From positions 223,072-287,071 of the forward strand of contig JANQQF010000120.1 of assembly GCA_028285035.1 (NCBI GenBank): a stretch of DNA of 64,000 nt. The letters run 5' to 3'. The position numbers and the translations under genes were made by a program. Position 1 is the stretch's first letter, and the number at the start of each line of letters is the position of its first letter. Under the pieces are notes generated by a model. That model searched no databases. It was not told the origin of the DNA and saw only the letters and a list, made by a program, of their open reading frames with translations. This stretch comes from Phycisphaerae bacterium. GTDB lineage: Bacteria; Chloroflexota; Anaerolineae; 4572-78; J111. This document shows positions 26,800 to 35,361 of the stretch, one piece after another.

Positions 26800-27114
26800 A
26801 TGATTCAAAAGCATGAACCCGCCTATATTACAATTGTAGAAGGCCCACCCCCTGATTTTCGTGATGTTTCTAGCGATTGGGCCTTTGGCGTTTTGGAGAG
26901 TTTAGAGTACAGCGATATTGCGTTGTGTGAGATGCGAACATTTGATGGACCAAAGCTTGTAAAGCGTTGTGAGGATGCCTGGCGTGATGGCCGCCCAGCC
27001 CGACTCGATTTTCCAACGGGTGAAGGTGGTGAACGGGGTGAGCTTGATATTTTAGCCGCACGTTGGGAAGAGGCGGATGAAGGACATAAATTGTATTTGT
27101 GGGTAAAAGTCTAA
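26800..27114 (+). CDS. Small conserved-looking hypothetical protein
   Basis: A 104-aa cytoplasmic protein from ATG 26800; a GTG at 26788 would add four residues. It is acidic, with no signal peptide or membrane segment. It contains SDWAFGVLESLEYSDIALCEM, a basic stretch KLVKRCEDAWRDGRPARL, and an aromatic end KLYLWVKV. I do not recognise the family and assign no function. It sits alone between selC and a strong terminator. Confidence 0.75.
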   Translation: MIQKHEPAYITIVEGPPPDFRDVSSDWAFGVLESLEYSDIALCEMRTFDGPKLVKRCEDAWRDGRPARLDFPTGEGGERGELDILAARWEEADEGHKLYLWVKV

Positions 27115-27133
27115 ATTTGTTTCAAATTAAATG

Positions 27134-27166
27134 CAAACGCCAAGCTTAGTTGCTTGGCGTTTTTTA
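27134..27166 (+). terminator. Terminator between convergent genes
   Basis: AACGCCAAGC / GCTTGGCGTT stem with a 6-nt loop and a long T run. It overlaps the end of the convergent kinase gene at 27164. Confidence 0.9.
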
Positions 27167-27826
27167 TTTGGGTAAATTAATTGAGACCATTGTGCCATTA
27201 GAATTTGGCCCCGTTGAAATTTCTAGAGTCCCACCAATCGCGGCCACCCGGGCCCGAAGATTGGCTAAGCCAGCCCCACCTTTATCAACTGGGCGAGACT
27301 GTACCTCCATAAGATCAAACCCTTTCCCATTGTCAGCCACAACAACTTCATATGCCTTGTCTTGTTCGGTTACTGTCAGTCGAATATTAGACGCTTCTGC
27401 GTGCTTTCGGGTATTGAGCAGAATTTCTTGAACAACGCGAGCTAGGGTGAGGCTTACCTCCGTTGATAAATCAGAATAACTTTTTGAATTAAGCTCATAA
27501 TCAACCGGAGTACCGCCTCGCTCTTGATGTATCTCTATCACAAATCGGAGGTAATCATTAAGTGTTGCTTCGTCTTCTACTTTTGGCGGGCGCATATCAG
27601 CAATCATCTCACGTACTTGTCTGGAGGCAAGTTGAATGCGTTCTTCGAGCTGGGCTAATTCATCGGTCAGCATCTCAGCCATTCCCCGTTCTAGTAGCTT
27701 TTGACATATGCCGATTTGTAACCCTAACTGTAAGGTGGTTTGGGCAACTTCATCGTGAAGCTCTCTGGCGATATAACGTCGTTCGTTCTCTAGGGCTTGT
27801 AGAAGATGGCTGTTTTGAACTGGCAT
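27164..27826 (-). CDS. Sensorless NarL-type histidine kinase
   Basis: A 220-aa kinase of the HisKA_3 class. YIARELHDEVAQTTLQLG near residue 20 carries the phospho-His. A long helical dimerisation segment follows, then an ATPase domain with EILLNTRKHAEASNI (N box) and DNGKGFD (G1). It has no sensor or membrane part, so input must come through a partner. AGGAG lies 8 bp ahead of the ATG. It is 32 bp downstream of a lipoprotein with PPC repeats on the same strand, which may be that partner (inference). Confidence 0.88.
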   Translation of the reverse strand: MPVQNSHLLQALENERRYIARELHDEVAQTTLQLGLQIGICQKLLERGMAEMLTDELAQLEERIQLASRQVREMIADMRPPKVEDEATLNDYLRFVIEIHQERGGTPVDYELNSKSYSDLSTEVSLTLARVVQEILLNTRKHAEASNIRLTVTEQDKAYEVVVADNGKGFDLMEVQSRPVDKGGAGLANLRARVAAIGGTLEISTGPNSNGTMVSINLPK

Positions 27827-27858
27827 TGGATGTCTCCTGATTGATTGGTTTGTTTACG

Positions 27859-29643
27859 TTATGGGGCGGCGATAGCTTGGTCAGTGACTTGGGCTAAAAT
27901 CGTATAATCACCATCCTCATCGGCTGAATAAGCTCGAGCAACGATACGATAAATGCCATCTTCTTGGATAATGTGATTGACGATGGCCGCTTGCGTGCCA
28001 TTATAGTCATCATTGAGGGTCAAGAGTGTTCCCTCCTCATCAAACAAGGAGAGATGGGTGTCTAATGTGTCTGAATTCATTTCGATTGTGATGAAATCTC
28101 CTACAGTCGCTTCAATGGTCCAGCTATGTTGCTCCCCAGCTTCTAATATCGCTGCTTGAATTTCACCCGATGTGAGCTGATCGCTAGGGGCGACATCTTC
28201 CCCAATTTGTAAGGTGATTTCATATACACCACTCACATCGGTTTCGGTTGATGAGCGCAAAGCAATTTGATACTGCCCTGTATCGGTGAGTGGAATCTGG
28301 ATGAGAGCCGCATCCAGGGAACCCCCGCTGTCGTCGTCCTCAACGAGAAGATTCCCGTCTGCATCATACAATTCTAAGTAAGTGTCCAATTGCAATGACG
28401 TGGCTCGAATTGTAACAAAGGAATCTGCCTCACCTTCAAAGAACCAATTATCCACATAGCCAGGCAGCAACACTGCCTCTGTCGGCGAACCTATCTCCAA
28501 ATCTCCACCACCCGTTGGTACGGCGATTGTATCAAGTGCAATTTCGTAATTCCCACCAATTGTGTCTGACAAACCACGGACAACAACCGTATAAGTATCA
28601 TCGGCTAATAAAACGAAACGATCAAGGACGGAGTCTGTACTTCCTTCATAATCATCATTTTCAGCCAAAATTGTTCCTGTAGAGTCCCGTAACTCTAAAA
28701 ATGTATCAAATTCGCTTGAGGCTAACAGGAGATTGACAATTTGACCTGCTTTACCTGTGAATGTCCAAAGATGCGTTCGTCCGGCATTTAATAAACCCTT
28801 TCGAGTTTCCCCCACAGTCAGGGTTCCACCGCCACTGAGCGTTGCTGAACTTTTTACAGTTATTGTGGCCAGCCCTGTTTGTTCAATGGCTTGGACCCGA
28901 ATGGTGTATTTGCCATCAGTGATGAGTGGAAATTCAATAATTTCAGCATCAAGATTGGTCCCACTATCATCATCAGTGATGAGTAAGGCTCCGTTTGGAT
29001 CGTATAATGATAAGAGTGAGTCAACCCCATCATTTCCTTTAGCGGTGATTGTCAAAAAGGTGTCTTGCTTACCCTCATAATGCCATTTAAGACCATCTTG
29101 AGAAAGCAAAACAGTTCTTGTATCATCATTTTCTATTGTGCCCCCGCTTGAGGCAGGGTGACCGCCTGTCAAGGCCAAGGCATAGGTGCCTGTGCTTTCG
29201 CCAAAGCCTCGAATAATAATTTGATGAGGGCCACTTTGTGTCACAGGAATATCGATTAGGGCTGCATTGAGACTATCTCCATAATCATCATTATGGGCCA
29301 TTAATTCTCCCGTCGGTGCGATCAATTCCAAATAGCTGTCAAATTGACTGTTGACAACTACGCTCACCCGATCACCCACTTTAGCCTCAAATTGCCACGT
29401 TTCTGTTTCAAGCGGCGTGATAATTTCTCCCTGTTTGATCTCATTGTAAGTGATTGCTGGTAAAACCTCAGATGGTTCTGGTGATGGTGTTGGCTCAGTT
29501 TGGGCTAAGGTAGTTTCGGTAGCTGCCGTAGGAGCAGTAGGTTGCGGCATTGAGGTAGGGGTAGATGATAGTGAGGGGGTAGAGCAGCCCACTAAAAATA
29601 TTAATAAAAAACTTGAAAGATGTCGGTAAAAATAGTTTTCCAT
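27859..29643 (-). CDS. Lipoprotein with about five PPC-like beta-sandwich repeats
   Basis: A 594-aa protein with a lipoprotein signal peptide ending in FLVGC (lipobox Cys near residue 20) and a Thr/Pro/Ser linker to about residue 65. About five repeats of roughly 100 residues follow. Each carries W-x-F/Y-E/T-G/A-x-x-G/D, then Y-L-E-L or S-L, then N-D-D or D-D-D, and then Y-x-I-x-V/L-R. This is the pattern of the bacterial pre-peptidase C-terminal (PPC) domain. No peptidase is attached, so it is probably a surface binding or scaffolding protein. The Asp clusters suggest Ca binding. It is 32 bp upstream of the sensorless kinase. Confidence 0.88.
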   Translation of the reverse strand: MENYFYRHLSSFLLIFLVGCSTPSLSSTPTSMPQPTAPTAATETTLAQTEPTPSPEPSEVLPAITYNEIKQGEIITPLETETWQFEAKVGDRVSVVVNSQFDSYLELIAPTGELMAHNDDYGDSLNAALIDIPVTQSGPHQIIIRGFGESTGTYALALTGGHPASSGGTIENDDTRTVLLSQDGLKWHYEGKQDTFLTITAKGNDGVDSLLSLYDPNGALLITDDDSGTNLDAEIIEFPLITDGKYTIRVQAIEQTGLATITVKSSATLSGGGTLTVGETRKGLLNAGRTHLWTFTGKAGQIVNLLLASSEFDTFLELRDSTGTILAENDDYEGSTDSVLDRFVLLADDTYTVVVRGLSDTIGGNYEIALDTIAVPTGGGDLEIGSPTEAVLLPGYVDNWFFEGEADSFVTIRATSLQLDTYLELYDADGNLLVEDDDSGGSLDAALIQIPLTDTGQYQIALRSSTETDVSGVYEITLQIGEDVAPSDQLTSGEIQAAILEAGEQHSWTIEATVGDFITIEMNSDTLDTHLSLFDEEGTLLTLNDDYNGTQAAIVNHIIQEDGIYRIVARAYSADEDGDYTILAQVTDQAIAAP

Positions 29644-29745
29644 AGAAAGATCACAATGTGCTTAGATTTGTGTCGAGTATAACACAGTTGATGAGGGGAG
29701 GCCATTGTCTTTTCTATGATTATGAAAGAAGGTGTGCTGAATAAG

Positions 29746-29778
29746 AATAAAGACCCTACACCTGGTAGGGTCTTTATT
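29746..29778 (-). terminator. Rho-independent terminator
   Basis: AATAAAGACCCTA / TAGGGTCTTTATT stem with a short loop. It lies between the winged-helix gene (ends 29854, minus strand) and the lipoprotein gene start, and could act on both strands. Confidence 0.85.
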
Positions 29779-29853
29779 TACTCAACGGATTATTGACAGT
29801 CAATAAAGGGTTATATGGCTTTAGGAAGGGGGAGAAGCGGATTGATCTTAGAA

Positions 29854-30177
29854 TTATACGCGTAATTCATAGCCTTGACCACGACGGGTCAAGATGTATT
29901 CAGGAATACGAGGATCTTCCTCGATTTTTTGGCGTAGCCAACATATATGTACATCCAAGGTTCGGGTATCACCTAAATATTCTGTATCCCAAACTTCCTG
30001 CATCAAGATGCTCCGGCTAACAACTTTGCCCACATTTTGCATCAGCAGGGCCATCACTTTAGTTTCCTTTGGTGTGAGATGTATTTCATTTCCATTTTTG
30101 CTGAGTACAGACTTGTCCATATCCAAAGCCATGTCACCCGCTAAGACTGAGTGTTGAGTACCGTTTTGGTGCGCCAT
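29854..30177 (-). CDS. Stand-alone OmpR/PhoB-type winged-helix DNA-binding protein
   Basis: A 107-aa protein that is just the Trans_reg_C output domain: HLTPKETKVMALLMQNVGKVVSR, then TRTLDVHICWLRQKIE and the wing ILTRRGQGYEL. There is no receiver. AGGAGG precedes the ATG. The lone receiver gene lies 176 bp upstream on the same strand, so receiver and output of an OmpR-type regulator seem to be encoded separately. Confidence 0.9.
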   Translation of the reverse strand: MAHQNGTQHSVLAGDMALDMDKSVLSKNGNEIHLTPKETKVMALLMQNVGKVVSRSILMQEVWDTEYLGDTRTLDVHICWLRQKIEEDPRIPEYILTRRGQGYELRV

Positions 30178-30353
30178 AAGGAACCTCCTGCCAACTAAAA
30201 CCTGTTTTGTTTTTTTGTTAATTTAGCTTAAATTTATAGCCCGATTATAACATCTATAAATCTCAAAATCTATAGGAAGACCGTCCTGGTAACTTTGGGC
30301 TACAAAATGATAACAAACGAATGAAGGTTTTATATCAACAAAAGATTTGATTG

Positions 30354-30731
30354 TTAGGCAGACCGACTCATGACCTCCTCAACTTTTTGAATAAGTGCAA
30401 TTGGACTAAATGGTTTAGTAAAATAATCATCGGCTCCCATCCCTTTACCATAGTCGATATCATCATCTTGACCTTTGGCCGATAACATAATAATTGTAGT
30501 GTCAGCGGTTTTGTCGTCAGACTTCAACTGCCGACAAACTTCAAATCCGTCAATATTGCTTCCAGGCATCATTATATCGAGCAAAATAATATCTGGCTGT
30601 TCGCGACGGGCAACCTCTAGAGCCTCTTTACCATTTTCTGCTGTAAAAATATTGTAATCACCGACCTCTAAAGTAATTTGGACCAATTCGCGAACCTCTA
30701 ATTGGTCATCAACAATTAAAATTTTTTTCAT
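30354..30731 (-). CDS. Single-domain response regulator
   Basis: A 125-aa CheY-like receiver: ILIVDDQ acidic pair, phospho-Asp in IILLDIMMPGSNIDG, Ser in MLSAKG and Lys in YFTKPFS. The insertion GSN after MMP is a small variation. It begins 20 bp after the kinase gene, so it is the likely phosphorylation target of that kinase. The downstream winged-helix gene may supply the DNA-binding output. Confidence 0.92.
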   Translation of the reverse strand: MKKILIVDDQLEVRELVQITLEVGDYNIFTAENGKEALEVARREQPDIILLDIMMPGSNIDGFEVCRQLKSDDKTADTTIIMLSAKGQDDDIDYGKGMGADDYFTKPFSPIALIQKVEEVMSRSA

Positions 30732-30750
30732 TCTACTTACTCCTTTGAGG

Positions 30751-32214
30751 TCAACTGATTTTGCTCATTGTAGATAAATCTAGGATTTGCTGGGTAATCT
30801 GTTTGAGTGTAGCTAGGGCTTCTTTATGGGCGGGTGTATCTGGGTCCAGATTAGACAAATCGTGTAACTTGGTGTCCAACGCGCTCCCTAGGTTATTTAT
30901 TGTATCGATTTTTTTATTAGTTTTACGTTCTGAAGCCATCGCTCGGGCAATTTCTTTGGCATATATGATGGTTTGCTGATAGGCTACATCCACTCGATTA
31001 TCAATGGAAACATCAGTTAACTCGGTGATATAAGGTAAGACGATTCGAAATGTACTACCTTTGCCCAACTCACTTGTAACAGTTATTTGCCCACCGTGCC
31101 GCTCCACCCCATGTTGGGCAATCGTCAACCCTAATCCTAATCCGCCAACGCCTCGGGTTAAGTGCTCTTCGACCTGATAAAATCGATCAAAAATTCTGGC
31201 CAGATCAGTCTGAGGAATACCAATCCCTGTATCTTCAATATCAATGATTGTGACTTCTTGCTCATCAGAAAATGTCTTGAAATTTGGCTTGAGGTCTGGT
31301 AAATCGACCATCGGAATGGATTGAACGCGAATAAATATTTGCCCCTTTGATTTATTAAAGGTAACCGCGTTTTTTATAATTTGATACATGACATCACCCA
31401 GAATAAATTGATCTCCTTGAATAGTCATATCCTTCACTGGCAGTTCAAAGTGACAGGTAATGTCTTTCGCTTCGATTGTGTCTTCTAACAATTTCACAGT
31501 TTTTGTTAAGAGCCAATTTAAATTTATATTGACTAAATGTAGGCTACCCGTTGCCCCGCGATGTGTTGCAGCAAAGCTAACCAACTCGTCAATAATCACT
31601 TTGAGACGTTGATTAGACTGTAAAATCAGTTCTACCAAATTTTCAATAATAGGATTTTCGACATCATTTAACTCCTCTTCTAAAACCCCCACAAACCCAA
31701 TAATGCCAGCGAGAGGCGTTCGTAACTCATGGGCCGCGATATTTACAAATTCATCCTTAAGACCTTCGAGCCGTTTTCGTTCTGTCAGATCATGTAAAAT
31801 TAGAACCCAACCCTGCCTGTCTTTTAATGCTGCAAAGGTCACTAATAACGTCCGCAATAATGGGGCGTTGATTTCAACCTCAACGTGGCCTAGATTGGTG
31901 TTGACCATTTCTTGAGATTGCATAACCTGCTGAATTTCTTCAATAGGCAGGAATTGTGACAAAGCTTGGCCAATGCAAGATTTAGAAAGCTCAAGTAGCA
32001 TAAGAAATCGGGGATTGGCTTCAACGATGGTTAACTCATCATCAACCACGGCCAATGCACTTGGGGCTGTATCAAATATGGCTTGTAACTTTTGTGTTGT
32101 GAGTTCCAACTCATAGCGTCTTTTCTTTTCCGCTGCATAAAGTTGGGCTAACTCTTTCCCATATTGTTTGGCCTGAGCATAAGCTTGTTCGACTTCACTT
32201 AAATTATTACTCAT
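30751..32214 (-). CDS. PAS-domain histidine kinase with C-terminal helical extension
   Basis: Start chosen at ATG 32214, with AAGGA 9 bp upstream; the frame also has a TTG at 32232. The product is 487 aa. A coiled-coil start (1-40) is followed by a PAS domain (about 42-145) and HisKA with NIAAHELRTPLAG (His near 162). Then comes an ATPase domain (about 265-395) with GIGIPQTDLARIFDRF and GLGLGLTIAQHG. A tail of about 85 residues after the catalytic domain is predicted helical, which is not typical. There is no membrane helix, so the signal is cytoplasmic. It is followed at 20 bp by its probable receiver. Confidence 0.9.
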   Translation of the reverse strand: MSNNLSEVEQAYAQAKQYGKELAQLYAAEKKRRYELELTTQKLQAIFDTAPSALAVVDDELTIVEANPRFLMLLELSKSCIGQALSQFLPIEEIQQVMQSQEMVNTNLGHVEVEINAPLLRTLLVTFAALKDRQGWVLILHDLTERKRLEGLKDEFVNIAAHELRTPLAGIIGFVGVLEEELNDVENPIIENLVELILQSNQRLKVIIDELVSFAATHRGATGSLHLVNINLNWLLTKTVKLLEDTIEAKDITCHFELPVKDMTIQGDQFILGDVMYQIIKNAVTFNKSKGQIFIRVQSIPMVDLPDLKPNFKTFSDEQEVTIIDIEDTGIGIPQTDLARIFDRFYQVEEHLTRGVGGLGLGLTIAQHGVERHGGQITVTSELGKGSTFRIVLPYITELTDVSIDNRVDVAYQQTIIYAKEIARAMASERKTNKKIDTINNLGSALDTKLHDLSNLDPDTPAHKEALATLKQITQQILDLSTMSKIS

Positions 32215-32518
32215 TACAGCAGATCCTTGCACACACGTCTAATTGGGGCTGTTTTTGAGAGCGGGAAGATGGGATACCTATAATAATCATGATATAATCC
32301 CGTTTAATGGACAAACTACTACCTTGTAATTAGTTGGTCTTAAGTATTTGGCAGAAAGTTTTAGGAAATAAAGAATTACTCAAAAACCAAATATCGTCAA
32401 TTTCGCGCCATAATCTATGGTAAATTTCATTTACCCGTAAACAGGCCAAATGGATCTTATTTTGAGCAAAAATCGCTAGTTGACATTTATCGTTTTTCTA
32501 AAAGTTCTTGCCGGTTGC
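32215..32518. other. Intergenic region carrying copy A of an inverted noncoding element
   Basis: A 304-bp gap between the kinase start and the rluE stop. It holds the element at 32341-32474 described separately. TATAAT-like boxes occur around 32290, but no promoter can be set with confidence. Confidence 0.6.
32341..32474 (+). repeat. Noncoding element, copy A
   Basis: About 134 bp that match, in inverted orientation, 59117-59262. Long shared blocks are TAAGTATTTGGCAGAAAG, CTCAAAAACC, TCAATTTCG, CATAATCTAT, GTAAATTTCATTTACCCGTA and ATCTTATTTTGA. It includes a small hairpin GGTAAAT-TTC-ATTTACC and a second, CCATA-ATC-TATGG. Identity judged by eye is roughly three quarters, with indels. Confidence 0.75.
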
Positions 32519-33169
32519 TTAAAATCGGGTAAAAACCTTTCTTAAAGCAGCTTCTTCATCTATATCTATATCCCGCCATTCACCTGGCAACAGATTTCCT
32601 AGCTTGAGGGGGCCGATAGCCACCCGAACAAGTCGTAAGGTAGGGTGACCCACTGCTGCTGTCATTTGCCTTACTTGCCGTTTGCGCCCCTCTTGCAAAG
32701 TAATCTTTAACCAAGCTGTTGGAATATTTTTTCGTTCACGGATAGGAACAGGTCGGGGGAATAAATCTGGTTCACTTTTCAGAAGGGTTGCCCCAGCCTG
32801 GCGGGTTATCTTCTCTTTTATCATCACACCATTTCGTAGTGTTTGTAAAGCTGTCTCATCTGGAATATTTTCTACCTGAACCAGATACACCTTTTTGAGC
32901 TTATGGCGTGGGTGGGTAATTTGATGAGCTAATTTACCATTCGAGGTCAGGATCATCAAGCCTTCGCTGTCATAATCTAGTCGCCCCGCCGCATAGACAT
33001 CTGGCACATCAACATAATTGCCAACCGCTACTCGTCCTTCTGCATCTGTAAAGCTACTAAGTACCCGATATGGTTTACAAAAGATGAGGGTGCGATGTTT
33101 TGATGCCTCTTTCACTGATTTACGCGGCGGGGCGGGATAGTAACGGCGCCCTTTTCGTTTTTGGCTCAT
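32519..33169 (-). CDS. rluE: rRNA pseudouridine synthase, RluE-like
   Basis: A 216-aa RsuA/RluB/E/F-family enzyme without an S4 domain, as in RluE. The catalytic Asp is in GRLDYDSEGLM near residue 62. Other family motifs are LIFCKPYRVLSSF, KVYLVQVE and EGRKRQVRQM. It isomerises a uridine in 23S rRNA; the exact position is inferred from E. coli RluE. It is the third gene of a tight minus-strand unit with the MEMO-like and cupin genes, 6 bp after the cupin stop. Confidence 0.88.
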   Translation of the reverse strand: MSQKRKGRRYYPAPPRKSVKEASKHRTLIFCKPYRVLSSFTDAEGRVAVGNYVDVPDVYAAGRLDYDSEGLMILTSNGKLAHQITHPRHKLKKVYLVQVENIPDETALQTLRNGVMIKEKITRQAGATLLKSEPDLFPRPVPIRERKNIPTAWLKITLQEGRKRQVRQMTAAVGHPTLRLVRVAIGPLKLGNLLPGEWRDIDIDEEAALRKVFTRF

Positions 33170-33175
33170 AAAGGG

Positions 33176-33562
33176 TTATCTGAAAAATGGTTTAAATTTT
33201 TGCCACCGTTTTATTAGGGCACGTTTTAAGGCCTGTCGTGCATACACGTGTTGGTGGACTGTTTCTCGTAATACCCACGGTTCGTTACCGGCTTTTAAAC
33301 CGTGTAACATCTGTGCGGGGACACAAATCGTCATGCCTGGCGTTAAATTGATTTCTTGTCTGTCGAGCAGAAAGATTCCTTTTCCACTAATGACATCGAA
33401 GATTTCATCGTGATGGTCGTGGGAATGCTCGGGTACAATGGCTCCAGGTTGTAGAGTCACTACGCAAGCAATAATATCTTGCCCAACGTAAAATGGATTG
33501 CTATAAACAGCTTCCGTTGTTTCTACTTTATATTGTTTCAGATGATGAACCAACTTTGCCAT
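33176..33562 (-). CDS. Cupin-domain protein
   Basis: A 128-aa single-cupin protein. Motif 1 is PEHSHDHHDEIFDVISGKG, with metal ligands His, His and Glu. Motif 2 is PGMTICVPAQMLHGL with the last His. Its substrate or binding role is unknown. The start lies 3 bp after the MEMO-like stop, so translation is probably coupled. Confidence 0.88.
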   Translation of the reverse strand: MAKLVHHLKQYKVETTEAVYSNPFYVGQDIIACVVTLQPGAIVPEHSHDHHDEIFDVISGKGIFLLDRQEINLTPGMTICVPAQMLHGLKAGNEPWVLRETVHQHVYARQALKRALIKRWQKFKPFFR

Positions 33563-33565
33563 AGG

Positions 33566-34783
33566 CTACTCAAAAACCGTCCCACAAATTGATACAAAGG
33601 AGGTGTTATTGTGGTCTGCTGGACAGCGATCATAAGCAATTGTTTGGCCTTTGGTTTCACCCAACAAATCGAGGGTGAAATAGAAGGGAGACAATCCGCA
33701 GACATTACGCTCATACTGCCCCTTCATAAACTCAAAAAATTGATTAGCATTGCCTTGGCATAACGTTTCCATGAGTGCTTCATCATCAATTTTCATTTGA
33801 CTCTGATCTGCCACATCCAGTGGATCACCATCAAAAGCGGGTCCCATATGTGCCAAATCACCAGAGGCGACGATAACAGTACGCCGTTTGCTCATCTCAT
33901 CACGCAACACTTCCATAACGGCCTGGAAAGCTGCTTCCTGTTGAATATCGGCCTCGCCTGCGATAAAGTGCCCAAACGAGCCACACAAAATAGGTACGAC
34001 TGGGCAGGGGGTTTCTTCCCGTAAATATTGCAACCAAACCAAATCTAGCTCAATCGACCATTCATCTCGATGATGCAACTCTTCCGCAAAGGCTGCCTCT
34101 TCTCCCAAAACATCGACCAATCGCTGCACCACAGCCTGATCTGTCGGCATCACACCCAGGGGTGAGGCATAATTTTGCGGGGTCAAGGTTAGAGTACCGT
34201 AACCGCCACTATGATCCGTCCCAAAAATGATGATTAACTCAGCCTCACGAATGGCCTCAGCCGCACTAGCCCAAACTTGAGCATAGACTTCCCCTCCGCG
34301 TGGATAGTCGATGTGAGGACTAATGAGGGCTCGGCTGCTGGCTGGGGAAGCTGGTACGTTTGGCACCGCATCAAGATACCCCTGCAAGAGGTCTCGTAGT
34401 TTATTGGCATCGGCTGGATAGGAGGGGCCAGCTAAAGCTGGTATACGAAATGGACCCGAGCGGTATTCGTCGATTGCTTTCTGCTTGGCCTCTTTTTGCC
34501 GTGCTCCATCCAAAATCAACGCTTCATCAAACTGTTGGAGCAAATTTTCGATTTCATCTGTCGCTAAATTGATACCGTGCTGGAACTTCAACTTGGCTCG
34601 GATTTCCGGGATTGTATGTTGTCCATCACACAACATCGCAAACGGTCCCAGCGCTTGCGGTAGGGCAATCATCGCGTCTGTTAACTTGGCACTATTTTGT
34701 AACAAAAATACGGGTATCCCTTGATATACACTACGTTCAACGCTGTAACTTTGAATCTTTGGCTTCGTCTGATCGTTCGTCAT
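33566..34783 (-). CDS. MEMO-family protein (AmmeMemoRadiSam system B) with PqqD-like N-terminus
   Basis: Start chosen at ATG 34783, with AGAGAG 7 bp upstream; the longer reading begins at a non-ATG codon. The product is 405 aa. Residues 1-110 have a PqqD-like winged-helix pattern with a C-D-G-x-H-T turn (AMLCDGQHTIPEI). The MEMO domain begins near 140: ALISPHIDYPRGG, IIIFGTDHSGGYG, HHRDEWSIELDLVWLQYL, VIVASGDLAHMGP. Its putative metal-type residues resemble extradiol dioxygenases. The usual AMMECR1 and radical-SAM partners are not adjacent. The function of bacterial MEMO proteins is poorly known. Confidence 0.87.
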   Translation of the reverse strand: MTNDQTKPKIQSYSVERSVYQGIPVFLLQNSAKLTDAMIALPQALGPFAMLCDGQHTIPEIRAKLKFQHGINLATDEIENLLQQFDEALILDGARQKEAKQKAIDEYRSGPFRIPALAGPSYPADANKLRDLLQGYLDAVPNVPASPASSRALISPHIDYPRGGEVYAQVWASAAEAIREAELIIIFGTDHSGGYGTLTLTPQNYASPLGVMPTDQAVVQRLVDVLGEEAAFAEELHHRDEWSIELDLVWLQYLREETPCPVVPILCGSFGHFIAGEADIQQEAAFQAVMEVLRDEMSKRRTVIVASGDLAHMGPAFDGDPLDVADQSQMKIDDEALMETLCQGNANQFFEFMKGQYERNVCGLSPFYFTLDLLGETKGQTIAYDRCPADHNNTSFVSICGTVFE

Positions 34784-34873
34784 TAATAAATCTCTCTTGG
34801 CGAATAATTTTAGTTGTGTAATGATACTCGAAGATGGATGTTGTGCCAAGGTGAGTCAACCCTCGCTATGCAA

Positions 34874-35275
34874 TTACTTAATCGTGGTCAACAAATATTC
34901 TTTTGTCGATTGTATAAAGCTTGCTTTATCCGCCTGGATGGCGGCAAGTATCTGAGGATTCAAGGTAGTTTGGGTGTTGTAGTATAAGCTCCACATTGCC
35001 ACTTCCACAATAACAGGCAATAAATCGATGCCCTTTGGCGTGAGCGTGTAAATATATCGCGTTTTGTTTGTTTCATTAGCCGTCTTTTTGATAACCTCAG
35101 CCTCTTCAAGACGGCTGAGGCGGTCGGCCAAAATGTTGGTTGAGATACGTTCCTCCGCTTGTAAAAACTCTCCATAATATTGTTTCCCCTCAAACATCAT
35201 ATCCCTGATAATCAACAGCGACCACTTATCTCCCAATAAATCAAGGGCCGTGGCAATTGGACAGTCTGAACGCAT
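34874..35275 (-). CDS. HxlR-family transcriptional regulator
   Basis: A 133-aa MarR/HxlR winged-helix protein with the family start CPIATALDLLGDKWSLLIIRDM, then RISTNILADRLSRLEEAEVI and a TLTPKGIDLLPV wing. A single Cys at position 5 is in the place used by redox- or electrophile-sensing HxlR proteins; this is only a hint. It is divergent from the two small membrane-protein genes. Two near-identical palindromes between them look like its operators. Confidence 0.92.
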   Translation of the reverse strand: MRSDCPIATALDLLGDKWSLLIIRDMMFEGKQYYGEFLQAEERISTNILADRLSRLEEAEVIKKTANETNKTRYIYTLTPKGIDLLPVIVEVAMWSLYYNTQTTLNPQILAAIQADKASFIQSTKEYLLTTIK

Positions 35276-35309
35276 CGTTATTTCCTGTTATTTCGTAAAT
35301 GAATATACC

Positions 35310-35326
35310 ACTTGCAAAGTGCAAGT
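35310..35326. promoter_or_regulatory. HxlR operator 1
   Basis: Palindrome ACTTGCAaagTGCAAGT. It contains the -35 box TTGCAA (35312-35317) of the rightward promoter. Confidence 0.75.
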
Positions 35327-35340
35327 AGTTGAATTATAAT
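35312..35340 (+). promoter_or_regulatory. Rightward promoter of the membrane-protein pair
   Basis: TTGCAA (35312-35317), 17-bp spacer, TATAAT (35335-35340). The predicted start is about 35347. The -10 box overlaps the -10 box of the leftward promoter. Confidence 0.75.
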
Positions 35341-35361
35341 CTTCGTATAATTACTTGCAAA
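35333..35361 (-). promoter_or_regulatory. Leftward promoter of the hxlR gene
   Basis: Minus-strand TTGCAA (35361-35356), 17-bp spacer, TATAAT (35338-35333). It mirrors the rightward promoter and faces it. Confidence 0.75.
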
